Counted from the stretch's first letter, positions 43,559-52,976 are shown. The stretch is DNA of 64,000 nt from Spirosoma montaniterrae (GCF_001988955.1 NZ_CP014263.1:2046001-2110000); one strand, 5' to 3'. Notes: a model not told the origin generated them from the sequence alone. Numbers and translations: made by a program.

Positions 43559-44632
43559 ATGATAAACAATACGATTTACACGCCTAAGCAACAGCGTATT
43601 CTGCTCATTACCAGTCTGATCATCATTGCCGGGTTCATGATCGTAGGGCTGCGAAACTACATTTCGGCCTTTCTGGGTGCGGGCATTTTATACGTGGTTC
43701 TCCGCCCGTGGTTCGCGGCCCTGGCGTTGAAACGGGGCTGGAAACGTCCGCTGGTAGCTGCCCTGCTTATCCTTTTCTCGTTCGTGGTCATTGTGATGCC
43801 GTTTCTGACCCTGAGCCTGTTGCTGGCCGACCGGATTCAGCAGTACAGTCAGAACCCACAGCAGATTCTGGACCTGATTCACAAAGGGGAAGACCTGACG
43901 GGCTTCAAGATTACCAGTCCGCAAAACATCCGGCAGATTGTGCAGCAGGGAGCTTCGTATGCCAGTCGGTTGCTGCCGTCGGTGGCGGGTGGCCTGCTCG
44001 ACTTCATTATCATTATCGGCCTGATGTTCTTCACGATGTATTTTATGTTCGTGCAGAACGAAGCGTTTCATAATGGTCTGCAAAAGTACCTGCCTTTCAA
44101 ACGCGACACGCAGCGCGAACTGGGCGAATCGCTCAAGAACAACGTGAACGCCAACGTGTTGGGGCAGGGTTTGGTTAGTTTGGTACAGGGGATTTTGACC
44201 GGACTGACGCTCTGGATTTTTGGCGTACCTGACCCGGCCTTCTGGGGCGTGGTGGCGTTTTTTCTGGCGTTTATTCCGGTGCTGGGTACGCCCCTTGTCT
44301 GGGGACCAGCCGCTTTGATTCAGCTCTCGCAGGGCAACACCGGGCAGGGCGTCGGTATTCTGCTGGTGGGGGCCATCGTGATTACCAACATCGACAACCT
44401 GCTACGCATCATGCTCGCCAGGCGCATGGGCGACATTCACCCGTTGGTTACACTGGCCGGCATTGTGCTGGGCGTACCTATTTTCGGCATTCTGGGCCTG
44501 GTAATCGGTCCGCTGCTGGTGTCGTACTTCATCGTGCTGATGGGCGTTTTCGAGCGCGAAAACCGGCAGCAGCGCGACGAAGTTGCCCGCGACGAAGCGA
44601 AAGTGGAGGAAGTGGCGAGTAGTGAAAAATGA
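43559..44632 (+). CDS. AI-2E family transporter (TqsA/PerM type)
   Basis: The 357-residue membrane protein has about eight helices. The N-terminal pair contains GILYVVLRPWF, and the C-half has FFLAFIPVLGTPLVWGPAAL, NLLRIMLARRMGDIHPLVTLAGIVLG and GIFGLVIGPLLVSYF-like motifs of the AI-2E/UPF0118 family. Some members export small molecules or exchange ions; the substrate here is unknown. The last residues (VASSEK) and the stop codon are part of a GTGAAAA inverted repeat. Confidence 0.92.
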   Translation: MINNTIYTPKQQRILLITSLIIIAGFMIVGLRNYISAFLGAGILYVVLRPWFAALALKRGWKRPLVAALLILFSFVVIVMPFLTLSLLLADRIQQYSQNPQQILDLIHKGEDLTGFKITSPQNIRQIVQQGASYASRLLPSVAGGLLDFIIIIGLMFFTMYFMFVQNEAFHNGLQKYLPFKRDTQRELGESLKNNVNANVLGQGLVSLVQGILTGLTLWIFGVPDPAFWGVVAFFLAFIPVLGTPLVWGPAALIQLSQGNTGQGVGILLVGAIVITNIDNLLRIMLARRMGDIHPLVTLAGIVLGVPIFGILGLVIGPLLVSYFIVLMGVFERENRQQRDEVARDEAKVEEVASSEK

Positions 44633-44697
44633 AAAGTGTAGAGTGAGAAGTTGCCTTCCGGCTATTTCATTTTTCACTCTACACTTTTCACTTCTTT
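44621..44697. repeat. inverted repeat of GTGAAAA-type words
   Basis: AGTGAAAAATGAAAAGTGTA followed by GAGTGAGAAG pairs with the complementary run ending near 44693. It spans the stop of the AI-2E gene and reaches the stop of the convergent PspC gene. The left arm is identical over about 26 nt with the left arm of the element at 57093. Confidence 0.9.
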
Positions 44698-47236
44698 ACT
44701 GCCGCGTTACTTTGCTGGCTCCCGATGTTTCGGAGTCGAGCGTGCCGACCTTACCGAGATCGGCACGGCTGGCTCCGCTGGCATCGACCGTTGCTTTATC
44801 GACTTGCAGGCTGGTAGCTTCTATTTTGCTGGCTCCGCTCAGGTCGGCATCCAACTGCCCGGCCCGGCCCCGCAACACGGCGTTCGATGCACCCGTAAGG
44901 TCAATCGAGAGTTTATCAACGTCGCCATCGAAAACCGTGCGACAGGCACCGCTCATCTCGATATTCAGTTTATCGGCTTTGCCAAATCCCGTCAATTGAG
45001 CTTTCGACGCCCCCGACAGTTTCAGTTCTTCGATGCGCGGCACTGTGATGGTCAGACCAATACGTTTGCGGTTGCCCCAGTCGAACAGGCGTTGCCGGTC
45101 GATGTACACTTCCAGCGTATTGCCTTTCGTGTCTACTTTTACGTCTTCAAGATCTTCCTCCCGACCATCGGCCACGACTTTGTAGGCATCGCCCTTGCGG
45201 AAGCGCACCACAAACGCGCCCGACACGTCAGTTTTAGCGAATTTGCCAACGGTGAACTGCCGCGTATGTTCGCCTATCTCATCGAAATCGTCGCCGAGTT
45301 CGCTGGCAACGGCGTTCTGTACGTCGTCGGTAAGGTCGGTTACGTCGTTGTCTTCGCTGTCGTCGCTGCGGTCTTTTTCGCGGGGAAAGTTAATGCAGAT
45401 CAGTTCGTCGCGGTCTGAATCGGGTACTTTACTGAATTTCCACAAACTGGCCCGCATCCGGTCTAACTCCTTTTCACCGAACACATTGCGGATATACCGG
45501 GCAAACTCGGCAGTCATACGGAATGGTTTTTCGTAGGGAATCTGGATGGTCATGTCCAAATCCTGTCCCCGGAAGCGTTTCCGAATCTCCAGCGCGTCGT
45601 TAAAGGTCACAACCGAATCCTTTACGGTATACTGATACGTTATCTGCCGGGCGTTCTCCTGAGCTTCAGAACGGGTGCTGCCCTGCGCCCGAAACCGCTG
45701 GATGAGGTTGATGGTCGTGCCGTCGTAGCCTTTCAGTTCGATAGACGGACGCGTACCCCAGTCTTCATACTCGTCTTCAGTGTCGTTCAGCGCGAAAGTT
45801 GGCACGGCTCCGGCTACGTTCAGCACCTTCGTTTCTTCGACCGTTCCCCGGCGTTTGAAGCTGTTGATTACCGGCGAAGCCATTCCAAAAAATGCCACCA
45901 GACTAACTAACCAGATACCCGCCAGTGTGAGCGACGTGCGGCTGCTGATAACGTTACGCATCGTAACGAGCATAACGCCCAGAATAGCGATGCCAAAGGC
46001 AGGCAGAATGCCCGATGCAAAGCCCGCCAGCACCATCGGCAGCGTCACGTCGGCACGAATCAGTTCGGTTGGGAAACCGCCAGAGCCAATGGCCGTGCTG
46101 GACCACAGCCCGATGGCCGCGCCCAGAAAGGCCAGACACGCAATCATGAGCGCGAAACCAATCACCAGCAGCATAATACCGGCAAACACCCGGATCACGG
46201 CTACTACCCCGTTCAGAAACGGCCCCAACGCGCTGCTCAACCCGCCAATAACGGTGGCAATGGCCCGGAACGGGAACAGCAGAATGCGGGTAAGCGTACT
46301 TTCATTCTGCGGATTTTCGTTGATATTCAGGTTCTGTTTAATGCTTTGCTCGATGTTCGAGAGCGTGATGGGTCGGCCCTGCATTTCCATTTTCTCGGTG
46401 AGCGTATTGGCTTGTGGCGCAATGATCCAGAGTACGATATAGAGCAGAAAACCGACGCCGAAGAACACGATACCCAGCACGAACAGCAACCGGACAATGC
46501 CCGTGTCGATACCGAAATACGACGCAATACCCGATGCTACGCCCCCAAGTACTTCGTCGTCGGGGTTGCGGTAAAATTTCTTGACGGTTTTATCTTCCTC
46601 GATGGTCATTACTCCCGGCAGGGCAATCCACATGGCAATGTAGGCCAGCACGGTAAAGCCGCTCAGACCACCCGACGCATCGCCCCCACTGGCTCCGAGC
46701 AGGGCAGGCAGCCCCACCACCAACGCCACAAAAATGAGCCGTATCCACACGACGTCCATGTTAAAATAATAGGCCAGACCAGCCGCTACGCCCCCCAGCG
46801 TTTTCCGACGCAGGTCGCGTACGAGTCGGCGGGGTTGTTCGCCAACGCCCGCGCCCGTCTGTGAACCATAGGCTCCGGCGGTTGGGCCGCTTTGCGCTCC
46901 CGTTGCCGACCGGCCTGCCGTTGTGGCTGAATTGCGCCCACCGTTGGTTACTAAAACCTCTTCCTCTTCTACAGCCTCAAAGTCGGCTACGGTGCCCATA
47001 GCGGCAATGAGTTCGTTCACGTCTTCGAGCGAAACCGCCTGTTTGTCAGCCGCTTTCAGCTTACCCAGCAATTTTTCGGCGATGCGGTTTTCGATGTCGG
47101 TGATAATTTCCTGGCTGTCTTCATAAGTCGAAAAATACTGCTGAACCGTTGCCAGATAGCTTTTCAGTTTATCGTAGCCGTCTTCCTCGATGTGGAAGAT
47201 AACGCCACTTATATTGATGCTGATGGTCTTTTTCAT
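44696..47236 (-). CDS. PspC-domain membrane protein with C-terminal GIN (DUF2807) domain
   Basis: The 846-residue protein has an N-terminal cytoplasmic domain (1-110, with NIENR-like DIENRIAEKLLGKL) and two PspC domains at about 135-195 and 215-275 (KTLGGVAAGLAYYF, EVLGGVASGIASYFG). Several helices follow to about 470, then a soluble region. The C-terminal beta-helix (about 655-846) is built from short repeats ending GASK, GASN or GASR (KLSGASKAQL, SGACRTV, LTGASNAVL, LSGASKIEA). This is the usual partner of a PadR regulator in Bacteroidota, thought to respond to envelope stress. The PadR gene is 48 nt upstream on the same strand. Confidence 0.92.
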   Translation of the reverse strand: MKKTISINISGVIFHIEEDGYDKLKSYLATVQQYFSTYEDSQEIITDIENRIAEKLLGKLKAADKQAVSLEDVNELIAAMGTVADFEAVEEEEVLVTNGGRNSATTAGRSATGAQSGPTAGAYGSQTGAGVGEQPRRLVRDLRRKTLGGVAAGLAYYFNMDVVWIRLIFVALVVGLPALLGASGGDASGGLSGFTVLAYIAMWIALPGVMTIEEDKTVKKFYRNPDDEVLGGVASGIASYFGIDTGIVRLLFVLGIVFFGVGFLLYIVLWIIAPQANTLTEKMEMQGRPITLSNIEQSIKQNLNINENPQNESTLTRILLFPFRAIATVIGGLSSALGPFLNGVVAVIRVFAGIMLLVIGFALMIACLAFLGAAIGLWSSTAIGSGGFPTELIRADVTLPMVLAGFASGILPAFGIAILGVMLVTMRNVISSRTSLTLAGIWLVSLVAFFGMASPVINSFKRRGTVEETKVLNVAGAVPTFALNDTEDEYEDWGTRPSIELKGYDGTTINLIQRFRAQGSTRSEAQENARQITYQYTVKDSVVTFNDALEIRKRFRGQDLDMTIQIPYEKPFRMTAEFARYIRNVFGEKELDRMRASLWKFSKVPDSDRDELICINFPREKDRSDDSEDNDVTDLTDDVQNAVASELGDDFDEIGEHTRQFTVGKFAKTDVSGAFVVRFRKGDAYKVVADGREEDLEDVKVDTKGNTLEVYIDRQRLFDWGNRKRIGLTITVPRIEELKLSGASKAQLTGFGKADKLNIEMSGACRTVFDGDVDKLSIDLTGASNAVLRGRAGQLDADLSGASKIEATSLQVDKATVDASGASRADLGKVGTLDSETSGASKVTRQ

Positions 47237-47284
47237 GTCTGTATTGCGGGGGTGAACCCGTGCTGTTTTGGTTTAGGTTGAGGG

Positions 47285-47695
47285 TTAGATGGCTGATGAA
47301 GGAGGTGTTTGTGATCCGGGCATTTCCATAGGGGCGGCTGTGCCGTTGGCCGGTTTGGTGTGCTGCTCCGTCTTGCTGATGATGGCATTGACCGAATCCG
47401 ACAACTCCAGCCAGGTTTCGTTGAGGGCGTCGAGCGACGTGCGGCCCAACTCGGTCAGGATGTAGTACTTGCGCGGTGGCCCGGAGGTCGATTCTACCCA
47501 TTTGTAATCGAGCAGACCAGCGTTTTTGAGCCGGGTCAGCAGCGGGTAGAGCGTTCCTTCCACCACCATGATGCGGGCCGACGTAAGCTCGTCGAGCATA
47601 TCGGACGCGTAGATTTCGCCCCGCGATATGATGTGCAGAATGCAGAATTCCAGAATTCCTTTCCGCATCTGCACCTGTGCATTTTCTATATTCAT
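47285..47695 (-). CDS. PadR-family transcriptional regulator
   Basis: ATG at 47695 gives 136 residues; the longer frame is only repeat sequence. The PadR winged helix is visible as QMRKGILEFCILHIISRGEIYASDMLDEL (read in two parts: KGILEFCILHII and DMLDELTSARIMVVEGTLYPLLTRL). The rest is GPPRKYYILTELGRTSLD and a C-terminal helix for dimerisation. Such PadR proteins usually repress their own operon with PspC. A triple GTACCTT motif overlaps the promoter at 47853-47890. The leader between promoter and ATG is almost entirely an inverted repeat. Confidence 0.93.
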   Translation of the reverse strand: MNIENAQVQMRKGILEFCILHIISRGEIYASDMLDELTSARIMVVEGTLYPLLTRLKNAGLLDYKWVESTSGPPRKYYILTELGRTSLDALNETWLELSDSVNAIISKTEQHTKPANGTAAPMEMPGSQTPPSSAI

Positions 47696-47704
47696 GACAT
47701 TACT

Positions 47705-47841
47705 GGTTGAATGATTGAGGGGTTGAATGATGGAATGGTTGAATGGTTGAATGATGGAATGGTCAGCCAGCGATTCAGATGGTTTACTTATCCATTCGAT
47801 CATTCCATCATTCAATCACTCAATAATTCCATCATTCAACA
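47705..47841. repeat. inverted repeat of GAATGGTT/GAATGATG words
   Basis: The left part (47705-47762) strings together GGTTGAATGATTG, GGTTGAATGATGG and AATGGTTGAATGG; the right part (47790-47841) has the complementary ATTCCATCATTCAA runs. It fills the 5' leader of the padR transcript. Confidence 0.85.
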
Positions 47842-47852
47842 ACTTATTGCAT

Positions 47853-47890
47853 CAAAGGTACAATAAGGTACTATGCAATGCAAGGTACTT
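47853..47890 (-). promoter_or_regulatory. padR-pspC promoter with triple GTACCTT operator candidate
   Basis: On the minus strand TTG (47883-47881) is followed by exactly 20 nt and then TACCTTTG (47860-47853), an excellent promoter match. GTACCTT occurs three times across it (starting near 47888, 47871 and 47860), suggesting the autoregulatory PadR site. Confidence 0.65.
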
Positions 47891-48023
47891 TGGTAAAATA
47901 TTTCGATCCGATGGATTAGCGGTCGATAATACCGGGCGAGCGGTTTGTTATGTGGCAATTTATTTAGCTCAAACCTATGCCGTTTTTTTGGGTTAAGTAG
48001 TTTATTCACTCAACATACTGTCA

Positions 48024-48425
48024 ATGAACGAGCGCGTCATTAAGAGAACAGCCCGCGTAGTATTAGGTACGTCGTTGGTTTTGGCGGGTGTCAGCCATCT
48101 GACCGTTGCCCGGAAAGCGTTCCGGGCGCAAGTCCCCGACTGGGTACCGTTGCCCAAAGACGATACGGTTCTCTATTCGGGTCTGGCCGAAATTGCTTTG
48201 GGCAGCAGTCTGATACTAACCCCTGAAAAGCACCGCAAAGCCGTTGGCCGGGTTGCTGCCGCTTTTTTCACGGCCATCTTTCCCGGCAACATTTCCCAAT
48301 ATATGAATCAGCGTAGTGCCTTCGGCTTGGATACTGACCAGAAGCGGCTGACACGTTTGTTTTTTCAGCCAGTCCTGATTTACTGGGCGTTAAAAAGCAC
48401 AGAAACGGAGCAGCCCGACAAATAA
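48024..48425 (+). CDS. DoxX-like small membrane protein
   Basis: The 133-residue protein has about four hydrophobic segments (VVLGTSLVLAGVSHL, YSGLAEIALGSSLIL, GRVAAAFFTAIFPGNISQYM, LFFQPVLIYWAL). The motif GVSHLTVARKAFRAQVPDWVP is typical of DoxX-family proteins related to thiosulfate:quinone oxidoreductase subunits and SPFH-linked redox complexes. Function here unknown. It is divergent from padR, with the repeat and promoter in between, and followed after 47 nt by the C25 protein gene. Confidence 0.8.
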   Translation: MNERVIKRTARVVLGTSLVLAGVSHLTVARKAFRAQVPDWVPLPKDDTVLYSGLAEIALGSSLILTPEKHRKAVGRVAAAFFTAIFPGNISQYMNQRSAFGLDTDQKRLTRLFFQPVLIYWALKSTETEQPDK

Positions 48426-48444
48426 ACAATTCGCGAAACCGCAT

Positions 48445-48474
48445 ATCTTTATGGCCCGCTTTGTCCATAAAGAT
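48445..48474 (+). promoter_or_regulatory. 10-bp inverted repeat overlapping the start codon of the C25 protein gene
   Basis: ATCTTTATGG (48445-48454) pairs with CCATAAAGAT (48465-48474), and the ATG of the gene is 48473-48475. TATCTTTA in the left arm also resembles the -7 box with one change, so the dyad may be promoter/operator DNA or RNA structure. Confidence 0.5.
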
Positions 48475-51400
48475 GTTCGCTCGTTTTGTACTCCCATTAC
48501 TGCTCATAACCAGTTCGCTGACCGCGCAATCTGTTTTGCCCTCGTCTGACCCCACGCGCTGGATCAACTATTACCAATCGTATGTGAAAATCCCGGTGGC
48601 GCAGAGCGGCCTTTACCGCATTAGCGCGGGTCAGTTGCGGCAGGCGGGCGTACCGACAAACGCTATTGATCCGCGCACGATACAGTTATTTCATCGGGGC
48701 ATTGAACAGGCGATTTTTATTTCCGGCGAAACCAATGGGCAATTCGATGCCGACGACTATATCGAATTCTATGGCCGCGCAAACGATGGCCTTGCCGATT
48801 CGGCTTTGTACAGGCCCACGTCGGCCCAACCGCACACCTACTACAGCCTGTTTAGCGACACTACGGCCTATTTTCTGACCTGGCGGCTCGACGGGATGCC
48901 GGGCCGACGCATGGCTGCGTACACCGACACCACCGGCGCGGACCTGACGCCGGAGCCGTTTCACTGGGCCGAAGACCGGCGCGTTTTTACCGACACTTAC
49001 CCCGGCTACGCGACTGGGCTTGTTGGAAAAACCGAGTTCAGCCATTACGAAGCGGGCGAAGGGTATACGGGACCAATTCAGCAAAAAGACAAACCCTATG
49101 ACACGGCTATTCCGATGCCCAACGCCTACCGAAATGGCCCGCGCCCCGAAACTGAGATCCTGCTGGTTGGACGTGAGTTTCAGAATCACCACGTCGAGTG
49201 CTTCGCCGGGCCGCTGACTGGCCCGCAATGGTTGCTCGATTCGATACGATTTTCGGGGTACGACAACGCCCGTATTAAACAACTACTTGATTGGCAACAA
49301 ATTGACGCCGGCAACTGGCTGCGACTCTCGACCGTATCGCGGGGTGTTTCGAGCGAAACCGACCGCTATTCGATTTCTTATCTTCGGGTGCGGTATCCGC
49401 AGCGGCTCACGGTCGGCAATCAGCCACTTTATCGGTTAGAGTTGCCGCCTAACCCCGCCGGGCGGTCGCTGATGGTGGTTGGCGACGTACTGCCTGACAC
49501 GCGCTTTTTTGACATCACGGAACCCAACGCGCCCGTCTGCATCGGTCATACAAGGCCCGCACCCGCTACGGCCCGGCTGGTAGTGCGCGGGACCGACATA
49601 CGCCGAACCATACTCAGTAGCAGCCACCCGCTAAACGTTACGGGCATCCGGCCTGTATTGTTTCAGGACTTCAGCAGACGCCGACCAACGTATCTGATAA
49701 TCAGCCACGAAGACCTGATGCAACCTACCACTGGCAGTGCCAATCCCGTGCGCGATTACGCGGCTTACCGGGCGTCGATAGCCGGGGGCAGTTTCGATAC
49801 ACTGACAGTTACGATGACGCAATTGATCGATCAGTTCAGCTATGGCGAACGGCACCCGCTGGCAATTCGCCGGTTTGCCGGGCAACTCCTGCACCAAAGC
49901 CGGGAGTCGGCCAAACGACCGCACTATTTGCTCCTGCTGGGTCGGGGTCGGCTCACGCCCGGCGTTCGGCGCAACCCCGATCAGGCCCGGCTGGACTTAG
50001 TTATGACAATGGGATTTCCGGCTTCCGACGCGCTATTTACGGCGGGTTTGGACGGCTTCGCTGCCGATGTACCGGCCATTCCGACCGGACGCGTGAACGC
50101 CGGAAGTCCGCAGGAGGTACTGGCTTATTTAGACAAAGTGACTGAGTACGAAAACCAGACCAACGACCAGCTTTGGCGCAAAAACTGGCTGCACCTGAGC
50201 GGAGGCCGTTCGCCCGGCGAAGTAGAGTTATTCCGGTCGCTGGTGGATGGTTATGCTGCAAGAGCCACTGCCGAACCGCTGGGGGCGCAGGTCAGTACCG
50301 TAGCCCGGCAAACGACCGATTTTGTGGAGCCGGTCGATGTGTCGGGACCGGTGAACGCGGGCGTGGGGCTGATGACGTTTTTCGGCCATTCGGGACTTGA
50401 CGTAACGGATGTAGACATCGGTTTTTGCTCAAACGATGCGCTCGGCTATCGCAATCGGGGTCGCTACCCGGTGCTGCTCATCAACGGCTGTGCGGTCGGT
50501 AACTTTTTCTTCGGTCGGCCAACGCTCTCTGCCGACTGGATTCTGACGCCCCGGCGCGGAGCCATCGCCTGTCTCGCCCCCAGCCATCTGAGCTACGCCG
50601 AATACCTCGATCAGTACAGCACAGAATTTTATAAACTCCTCACCGACAGCACGCAGCTTCATAAATCTATCGGACAGTTGCAACAGGAAACCATTCGGCG
50701 GGTGCTGGCCCGGTCGTCGGATGGAGGTACGGTCGCCAATGTTCAGCAGATGGTGTTGCAGGGCGATCCGGCCATTCGCCCGTTCCCGTTCCAAACGCCC
50801 GATTACGCCATATCGGTGGGCGGTTTGCAGATTCTGGGCGACAGCAGCCAACCGCTAACGGCACAGAGCGATTCTGTTCGGATACGGGCGGTAGTGCAAA
50901 ACAGCAGCCTGTTTCGGGGCAGGTCGTTGCCCGTGCGGGTGCGCCGGTTTGTGAATGAACAGGAGACTGGTATCTACAACCTGCGGTGGCCGCGTGCGGT
51001 AGCATTTCGCGATACGCTGGTGCTGACATTGCCCAACGAGCGAAATGCCGTTGGCTCCCATCGGTTCGAGATTACGTTGAATCCGCTGGGCGATATTGCC
51101 GAAGACAACCGCGCCAACAACACGGCCACTGCCGAACTGAACGTGTCTGGTTCTGACCCAAACCTGGCAAACCAGCCCAACACGCACTTACCCGATGGCG
51201 TCATTTTTCTGGCTAATGCGCCCCTCCGCGACGTGTACCAGGGCGACACGGTGACGGTTACGTTCGGGCTTGCCAACCTCGGCCCGGTTTCATTTACCGA
51301 CTCGCTGACGGTTCGACAAACCCTGTACGCTGCCAGTCAAACAGTTCCATTAACGCAGCAATGGCGCATCGGATCGCCCCAGCCCGGCGATACGCTTCGG

Positions 51401-52207
51401 TTCACTACCCGCCTGCCAACCGAGTCGCTGCCGGGTCTGAATCGGCTGGTGCTGACCGTCAACCCGCGCATCCTGCCCGAATATTCGTTTGCCAACAACA
51501 CCCTCAATCTGGCCCTGCCCGTGCAGCCCGACACACGCGGGCCGCTGCTCGAAGTGGCTATCGACGGTGCGCGAATAGAAAACGACGCCGTAGTGTCGGC
51601 CCGGCCTATTATCGACCTGCTGGTAGCCGACGATAACCGCGCCCTGCTCCGGCGCGACACGTCGGGCATCGACCTGTTTCTGCAACGCCCCGGCTCCAAC
51701 CGCCCGTTCGAGCGGCTGAGCTGGCGCGGGTCTACCAGTCGGCCCGCTGGCCCGGATAACGTGTTTCGGCTGCGCTATGCCTCGCCAGACCTGCCCGATG
51801 GCACCTATCACCTGCTCGCTACTGCTCACGACGCCCTCGGCAATCGGGCCGCGCCCTATCGGGTTCAGTTTCGTATTCTGCGCGAACGCTTGTTGACCGA
51901 TTTCACGGCTTATCCAAACCCCTTTCGCGACCAGATTTTATTCTCCACGCAACTAACCGGCGACCGCGCACCTGATTCACTCCTGTTGACAATCAGCGAT
52001 TTAGCCGGGCGTATAATCCGTCGATTCCGCCAGCACGGGCGCATTGGGCTAAACGAACTGGTTTGGGATGGCCGCGCCGAATCGGGCGAATCGTTACCGG
52101 CTGGTTTATATTTTTACACGCTGCAAATCAGCGATTCGGGCGCACCGTGGCCCATCGCCGATGCCGCGCAAGGTAAGCTTAGCGGACGAATTTTATTGGT
52201 TCGGTAG
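48473..52207 (+). CDS. C25 (gingipain-type) peptidase-like protein with T9SS sorting domain, PorU2-like
   Basis: ATG at 48473 gives 1,244 residues: signal peptide (MFARFVLPLLLITSSLTAQ), N-terminal beta domains (to about 400), and a peptidase C25 domain (about 420-765) with H639 in FFGHSGLD and C673 in INGCAVGNFFFG. These residues fit the family His-Cys dyad. Two CARDB-like segments follow (about 790-890 and 920-1030), then a C-terminal type A sorting domain (FTAYPNPFRD, DLAGRIIRRF, GESLPAGLYFYTLQI). It resembles PorU, the T9SS sortase, but is standalone and larger, so PorU2-like is my best call. Confidence 0.82.
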   Translation: MFARFVLPLLLITSSLTAQSVLPSSDPTRWINYYQSYVKIPVAQSGLYRISAGQLRQAGVPTNAIDPRTIQLFHRGIEQAIFISGETNGQFDADDYIEFYGRANDGLADSALYRPTSAQPHTYYSLFSDTTAYFLTWRLDGMPGRRMAAYTDTTGADLTPEPFHWAEDRRVFTDTYPGYATGLVGKTEFSHYEAGEGYTGPIQQKDKPYDTAIPMPNAYRNGPRPETEILLVGREFQNHHVECFAGPLTGPQWLLDSIRFSGYDNARIKQLLDWQQIDAGNWLRLSTVSRGVSSETDRYSISYLRVRYPQRLTVGNQPLYRLELPPNPAGRSLMVVGDVLPDTRFFDITEPNAPVCIGHTRPAPATARLVVRGTDIRRTILSSSHPLNVTGIRPVLFQDFSRRRPTYLIISHEDLMQPTTGSANPVRDYAAYRASIAGGSFDTLTVTMTQLIDQFSYGERHPLAIRRFAGQLLHQSRESAKRPHYLLLLGRGRLTPGVRRNPDQARLDLVMTMGFPASDALFTAGLDGFAADVPAIPTGRVNAGSPQEVLAYLDKVTEYENQTNDQLWRKNWLHLSGGRSPGEVELFRSLVDGYAARATAEPLGAQVSTVARQTTDFVEPVDVSGPVNAGVGLMTFFGHSGLDVTDVDIGFCSNDALGYRNRGRYPVLLINGCAVGNFFFGRPTLSADWILTPRRGAIACLAPSHLSYAEYLDQYSTEFYKLLTDSTQLHKSIGQLQQETIRRVLARSSDGGTVANVQQMVLQGDPAIRPFPFQTPDYAISVGGLQILGDSSQPLTAQSDSVRIRAVVQNSSLFRGRSLPVRVRRFVNEQETGIYNLRWPRAVAFRDTLVLTLPNERNAVGSHRFEITLNPLGDIAEDNRANNTATAELNVSGSDPNLANQPNTHLPDGVIFLANAPLRDVYQGDTVTVTFGLANLGPVSFTDSLTVRQTLYAASQTVPLTQQWRIGSPQPGDTLRFTTRLPTESLPGLNRLVLTVNPRILPEYSFANNTLNLALPVQPDTRGPLLEVAIDGARIENDAVVSARPIIDLLVADDNRALLRRDTSGIDLFLQRPGSNRPFERLSWRGSTSRPAGPDNVFRLRYASPDLPDGTYHLLATAHDALGNRAAPYRVQFRILRERLLTDFTAYPNPFRDQILFSTQLTGDRAPDSLLLTISDLAGRIIRRFRQHGRIGLNELVWDGRAESGESLPAGLYFYTLQISDSGAPWPIADAAQGKLSGRILLVR

Positions 52208-52212
52208 GGGGT

Positions 52213-52881
52213 CTAATCCCAGCATTCCATAATGAGCAAATCGCCCGATTCGGCGGTGATGCATACAAAACCGTCTTCTGCCGCTTCGTTGCTGTTGCCG
52301 GTGCGGTAGCCGAGCGTCAGCGTTTCGTTGTGCAGATTATACGTCAGCCCTTCGGTGCGGATGCCCGTTACGGTGCCAACCGGAATGAGCGAAATAGGCG
52401 TTTTGGCCGCGTACCACTTTTCGAACCGCCCCACCAACGGAAAAATTTTGGAGTGGTCGTCGAACACGACAATCCGAATGCGGTCTTTGTAGCGCACGAT
52501 ATTGGTCATGTTCGTGATGGCATGGTCGGCCCGGCGACCGGTGGCCCAAATGATGTTCACTGCCGGAAAACCGCGTTCAATGAGATAGTCGATACCTTTT
52601 TCCAGATCGGTTTTGTCCTGATCGGGCGTATGCACAATATCAAGCGGATACTGCCGCGCCCGAACCTGCTCAAAATCAGTTTCCTGAATCTGGTCGAAAT
52701 CACCGAGCCAGACGTCTATTTTGATGTCCAGATCAAGTACGCGGTAAATGGCATGGTCGAGCACTACCACGACCGGACTCCATTCGAGCAGTTGGCCGAG
52801 CAACTCGGGGTGGCAGCTTTCGCCGTTGGCAATCAGCAGGGCCGGTTCCTGCTCATCGCGGACAATGTGATGGGAAGACAA
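52213..52881 (-). CDS. thiamine pyrophosphokinase
   Basis: The 222-residue protein fits thiamine pyrophosphokinase: ALLIANGESC, VVVLDHAI, DIKIDVWLGDFDQI with the Mg-binding Asp residues, HTPDQDKTDLEKGIDYLI, ATGRRADHAITNM, and a C-terminal beta domain with SLIPVGTVTGIRTEGLTYNL. It makes thiamine diphosphate from thiamine and ATP. The apparent start is TTG at 52881 since no ATG precedes the conserved N-terminus. The GATGAGT repeat begins 3 nt upstream, so the repeat forms its leader. Confidence 0.88.
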   Translation of the reverse strand: MSSHHIVRDEQEPALLIANGESCHPELLGQLLEWSPVVVVLDHAIYRVLDLDIKIDVWLGDFDQIQETDFEQVRARQYPLDIVHTPDQDKTDLEKGIDYLIERGFPAVNIIWATGRRADHAITNMTNIVRYKDRIRIVVFDDHSKIFPLVGRFEKWYAAKTPISLIPVGTVTGIRTEGLTYNLHNETLTLGYRTGNSNEAAEDGFVCITAESGDLLIMECWD

Positions 52882-52883
52882 AG

Positions 52884-52976
52884 TAGTGATGAGTGATGAG
52901 TGATGAGTGATGAGTGATGAGTGATGAGTGGGCTGGCGCAGAAATACTCATCACTTATCGTTCATCACTCATCACT
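52884..52976. repeat. inverted repeat of GATGAGT heptads
   Basis: Five to six tandem GTGATGA units (52884-52929) face the complementary TCATCAC series (52948-52976). The right arm touches the stop codon of the guanine-deaminase-like gene and the left arm abuts the start of the thiamine pyrophosphokinase gene. Confidence 0.9.

Noticed and set aside
52884..52976. TPP riboswitch ahead of the thiamine pyrophosphokinase gene
   Set aside because: The leader is only heptad repeats; the CUGAGA and related TPP core motifs are absent.
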